6,471 nucleotides of DNA from Frankiales bacterium (GTDB lineage Bacteria; Actinomycetota; Actinomycetes; Mycobacteriales; SCTD01): the NCBI GenBank assembly GCA_025464795.1, contig JAODNB010000418.1:1-6471 (forward strand). Reading direction: 5' to 3'. The stretch's first letter is position 1. Each line of letters starts with the position of its first letter. Positions 5,550-6,471 of this stretch are shown piece by piece. The position numbers were made by a program, and so were the translations under genes. The notes under the pieces are model-generated. The model was not told the origin of the DNA, made no database searches, and saw only the letters and a program-made list of their open reading frames with translations.

Positions 5550-6091
5550 CGAACCGTCGAGGCGAGCACGACCAGCTCGTCCTGGGTGGCCGTCTCCCGG
5601 ACGCCGCCGACCACGACCGTCACCTTGCCGAAGGCCCGCACGAGCGACTCGTGCGCGTCGCCGGACTCGTAGATGTCCCACGGAACGCCGTCGACCTGGA
5701 CGGTGCTGACCTTCGTGCCCTTGCCCGTGACGTCCTCGACGAACGACGACCCGATCCCCCCGAGGAACTCCGCGTAGTGGTCGTGCTCGACGTACCCCAC
5801 CCGAAGCACCCCGCTGTCGTAGGCCTGGACGTTCGGGGTCCAGCCCTCCGGGGTGGTCGGCACCGGCCCCCCGGTGGCCCGGACGAAGTCCTGCAGGGCT
5901 CCCGCCGGGTTGATCGGCCGGATGCGCTTGCTGTCGCTCGGCGACGCCTGGCCGAAGTACCAGAGCGGCACGACGAGCAGGAACACGACCGCGAGCGAGC
6001 GCACCATGTCCAGGGCGCTCTCGCGGCCGCGCTTCTTCTTGCCCGTCGGCCGGGTGGTCTCGACAACCGTCACGTCACCAGTGTCGGTCAT
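5546..6091 (-). CDS. DUF4245 domain protein, membrane-anchored
   Basis: A 181-residue protein with a short basic cytosolic N-terminus (GKKKRGR, 17-23) and one hydrophobic segment at about 29-47. It has no cleavage or lipobox Cys, so an N-in, C-out anchor is likely. The remaining 130 residues form the extracytoplasmic domain, with a 'TPEGWTPNVQ...LRVGYV' stretch (80-101) and 'VDGVPWDIYE' (133-142) typical of actinobacterial DUF4245 proteins. In M. tuberculosis a relative (Rv1100) sits near glpX, a few genes from xseB. Function is unknown. The ATG (6089-6091) overlaps the stop of the upstream kynureninase-like gene as ATGA, which implies co-translation. The stop overlaps that of xseB by four bases. 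Confidence 0.9.
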   Translation of the reverse strand: MTDTGDVTVVETTRPTGKKKRGRESALDMVRSLAVVFLLVVPLWYFGQASPSDSKRIRPINPAGALQDFVRATGGPVPTTPEGWTPNVQAYDSGVLRVGYVEHDHYAEFLGGIGSSFVEDVTGKGTKVSTVQVDGVPWDIYESGDAHESLVRAFGKVTVVVGGVRETATQDELVVLASTVR

Positions 6092-6471
6092 CCCTGCGCG
6101 ATCTGCATGGCGTCGAGGCAGGCCATGGCCTCGTCCAGCGAGTTGTAGAAGTGGGGCGACACCCGGATGCCCACGCCGGGACGGTGGTCGACGACGAAGC
6201 CCTGCTCGTGCAGCGCGTCGTGCACGCGCTGGCTGTCGCCCGGGTCGATGGTCACATGGCCCCCGCGCTTCGCCGGGTCGTGCGGAGATCGGACGGTGAA
6301 GCCCCGCTCGAGGGCCGACTCCAACAGCGGCTGCGTCATCGACTGCGACCGCTCCCGGACCGTCGCGATCCCGATCTCGGCGAGCGCGTCGTACGCCGGC
6401 CCGGCGGCGTAGTGCGCAGGCACACCGGGGGTCCCGCCGGTGAAGCGCTTGATGCCCTCGCCGTACCGGTT
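6088..6471 (-). CDS. Kynureninase-like / class V aminotransferase-fold PLP enzyme, C-terminal part only
   Basis: The minus-strand frame is open from the window edge to TGA at 6088-6090, giving 127 residues of the C-terminus; the start lies outside the window and the GTG at 6423 is internal. The visible part holds 'RFTGGTPGVPAHYAA' (9-23), 'IATVRERSQSMTQ' (38-50), 'RGGHVTID' (72-79) and 'VVDHRPGVGIRVSPHFYNS' (96-114). These match the small domain of kynureninase-like fold-type I enzymes. Kynureninase cleaves kynurenine to anthranilate and alanine. The PLP lysine and substrate pocket are not in view, so substrate is uncertain and a general class V aminotransferase is an equal reading. It overlaps the DUF4245 start as ATGA, so the two are probably one operon. 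Confidence 0.82.
   Translation of the reverse strand, partial: NRYGEGIKRFTGGTPGVPAHYAAGPAYDALAEIGIATVRERSQSMTQPLLESALERGFTVRSPHDPAKRGGHVTIDPGDSQRVHDALHEQGFVVDHRPGVGIRVSPHFYNSLDEAMACLDAMQIAQG

Noticed and set aside
5349..5681. N-terminal extension of the GNAT gene to 5681
   Set aside because: It is antisense to xseB, and the GNAT fold begins right at GTG 5348.
5456..6148. Plus-strand open frame of 230 codons across xseB and DUF4245
   Set aside because: It is Arg/Pro/Asp-rich, antisense to a clear DUF4245 gene and out of frame with xseB; no motif supports it.
6088..6423. The GTG at 6423 as a real start of a 111-residue protein
   Set aside because: The frame stays open to the window edge, and the conserved RFTGGTPGVP motif of the enzyme begins upstream of this codon.

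Overview
The window reads as chromosomal DNA from a high-GC Gram-positive actinobacterium. Base composition is uniformly GC-rich, GTG starts are frequent, and several gene families are actinobacterial (DUF222/HNH, DUF6542, DUF4245, a lipid-droplet-associated-like protein). The XseA N-terminus and the presence of a DUF222/HNH gene would suit a Propionibacteriales (Nocardioides-like) genome, but that placement is inference. Coding density is almost total: the longest stretch without a gene is 52 bases (1303-1354). No RNA gene, CRISPR array or insertion sequence was seen.

Layout. 1-1302 (+) is the 3' part of a DUF222/13E12-type HNH endonuclease. 1355-1879 (+) is a small four-helix membrane protein of DUF6542 type. 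It converges on, and overlaps by 23 bases, ispH (1857-2834, -), the last enzyme of the MEP isoprenoid pathway. Divergent from ispH is a two-gene unit: an Ala/Pro/Lys-rich conserved actinobacterial protein (2872-3684, +) and xseA (3684-4871, +), joined by a one-base TGATG stop/start overlap. A GNAT acetyltransferase (4872-5348, -) lies inverted between xseA and xseB (5349-5549, +), with no spare base on either side. xseB converges with and shares a CTAG stop palindrome with a DUF4245 membrane-anchored protein (5546-6091, -). That gene is coupled by an ATGA overlap to an upstream kynureninase-like PLP enzyme (6088-6471, -), whose 5' part lies beyond the window.

The core order (DUF6542 protein, ispH, conserved protein, xseA, xseB) matches the Mycobacterium tuberculosis arrangement Rv1111c-Rv1110-Rv1109c-Rv1108c-Rv1107c. 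This is therefore mainly a conserved housekeeping neighbourhood. The departures from it are the inverted GNAT gene splitting the two exonuclease VII subunits, the DUF222/HNH gene on the left, and the kynureninase-like gene on the right.

Three genes (DUF6542, ispH, xseB) have a TAnnnT hexamer 6-7 bases before the chosen start, which fits leaderless transcripts. I see no strong evidence of a wholly new system. The most unusual points are the zero-spacing gene packing and the twin GTG starts on one CACGTG palindrome.
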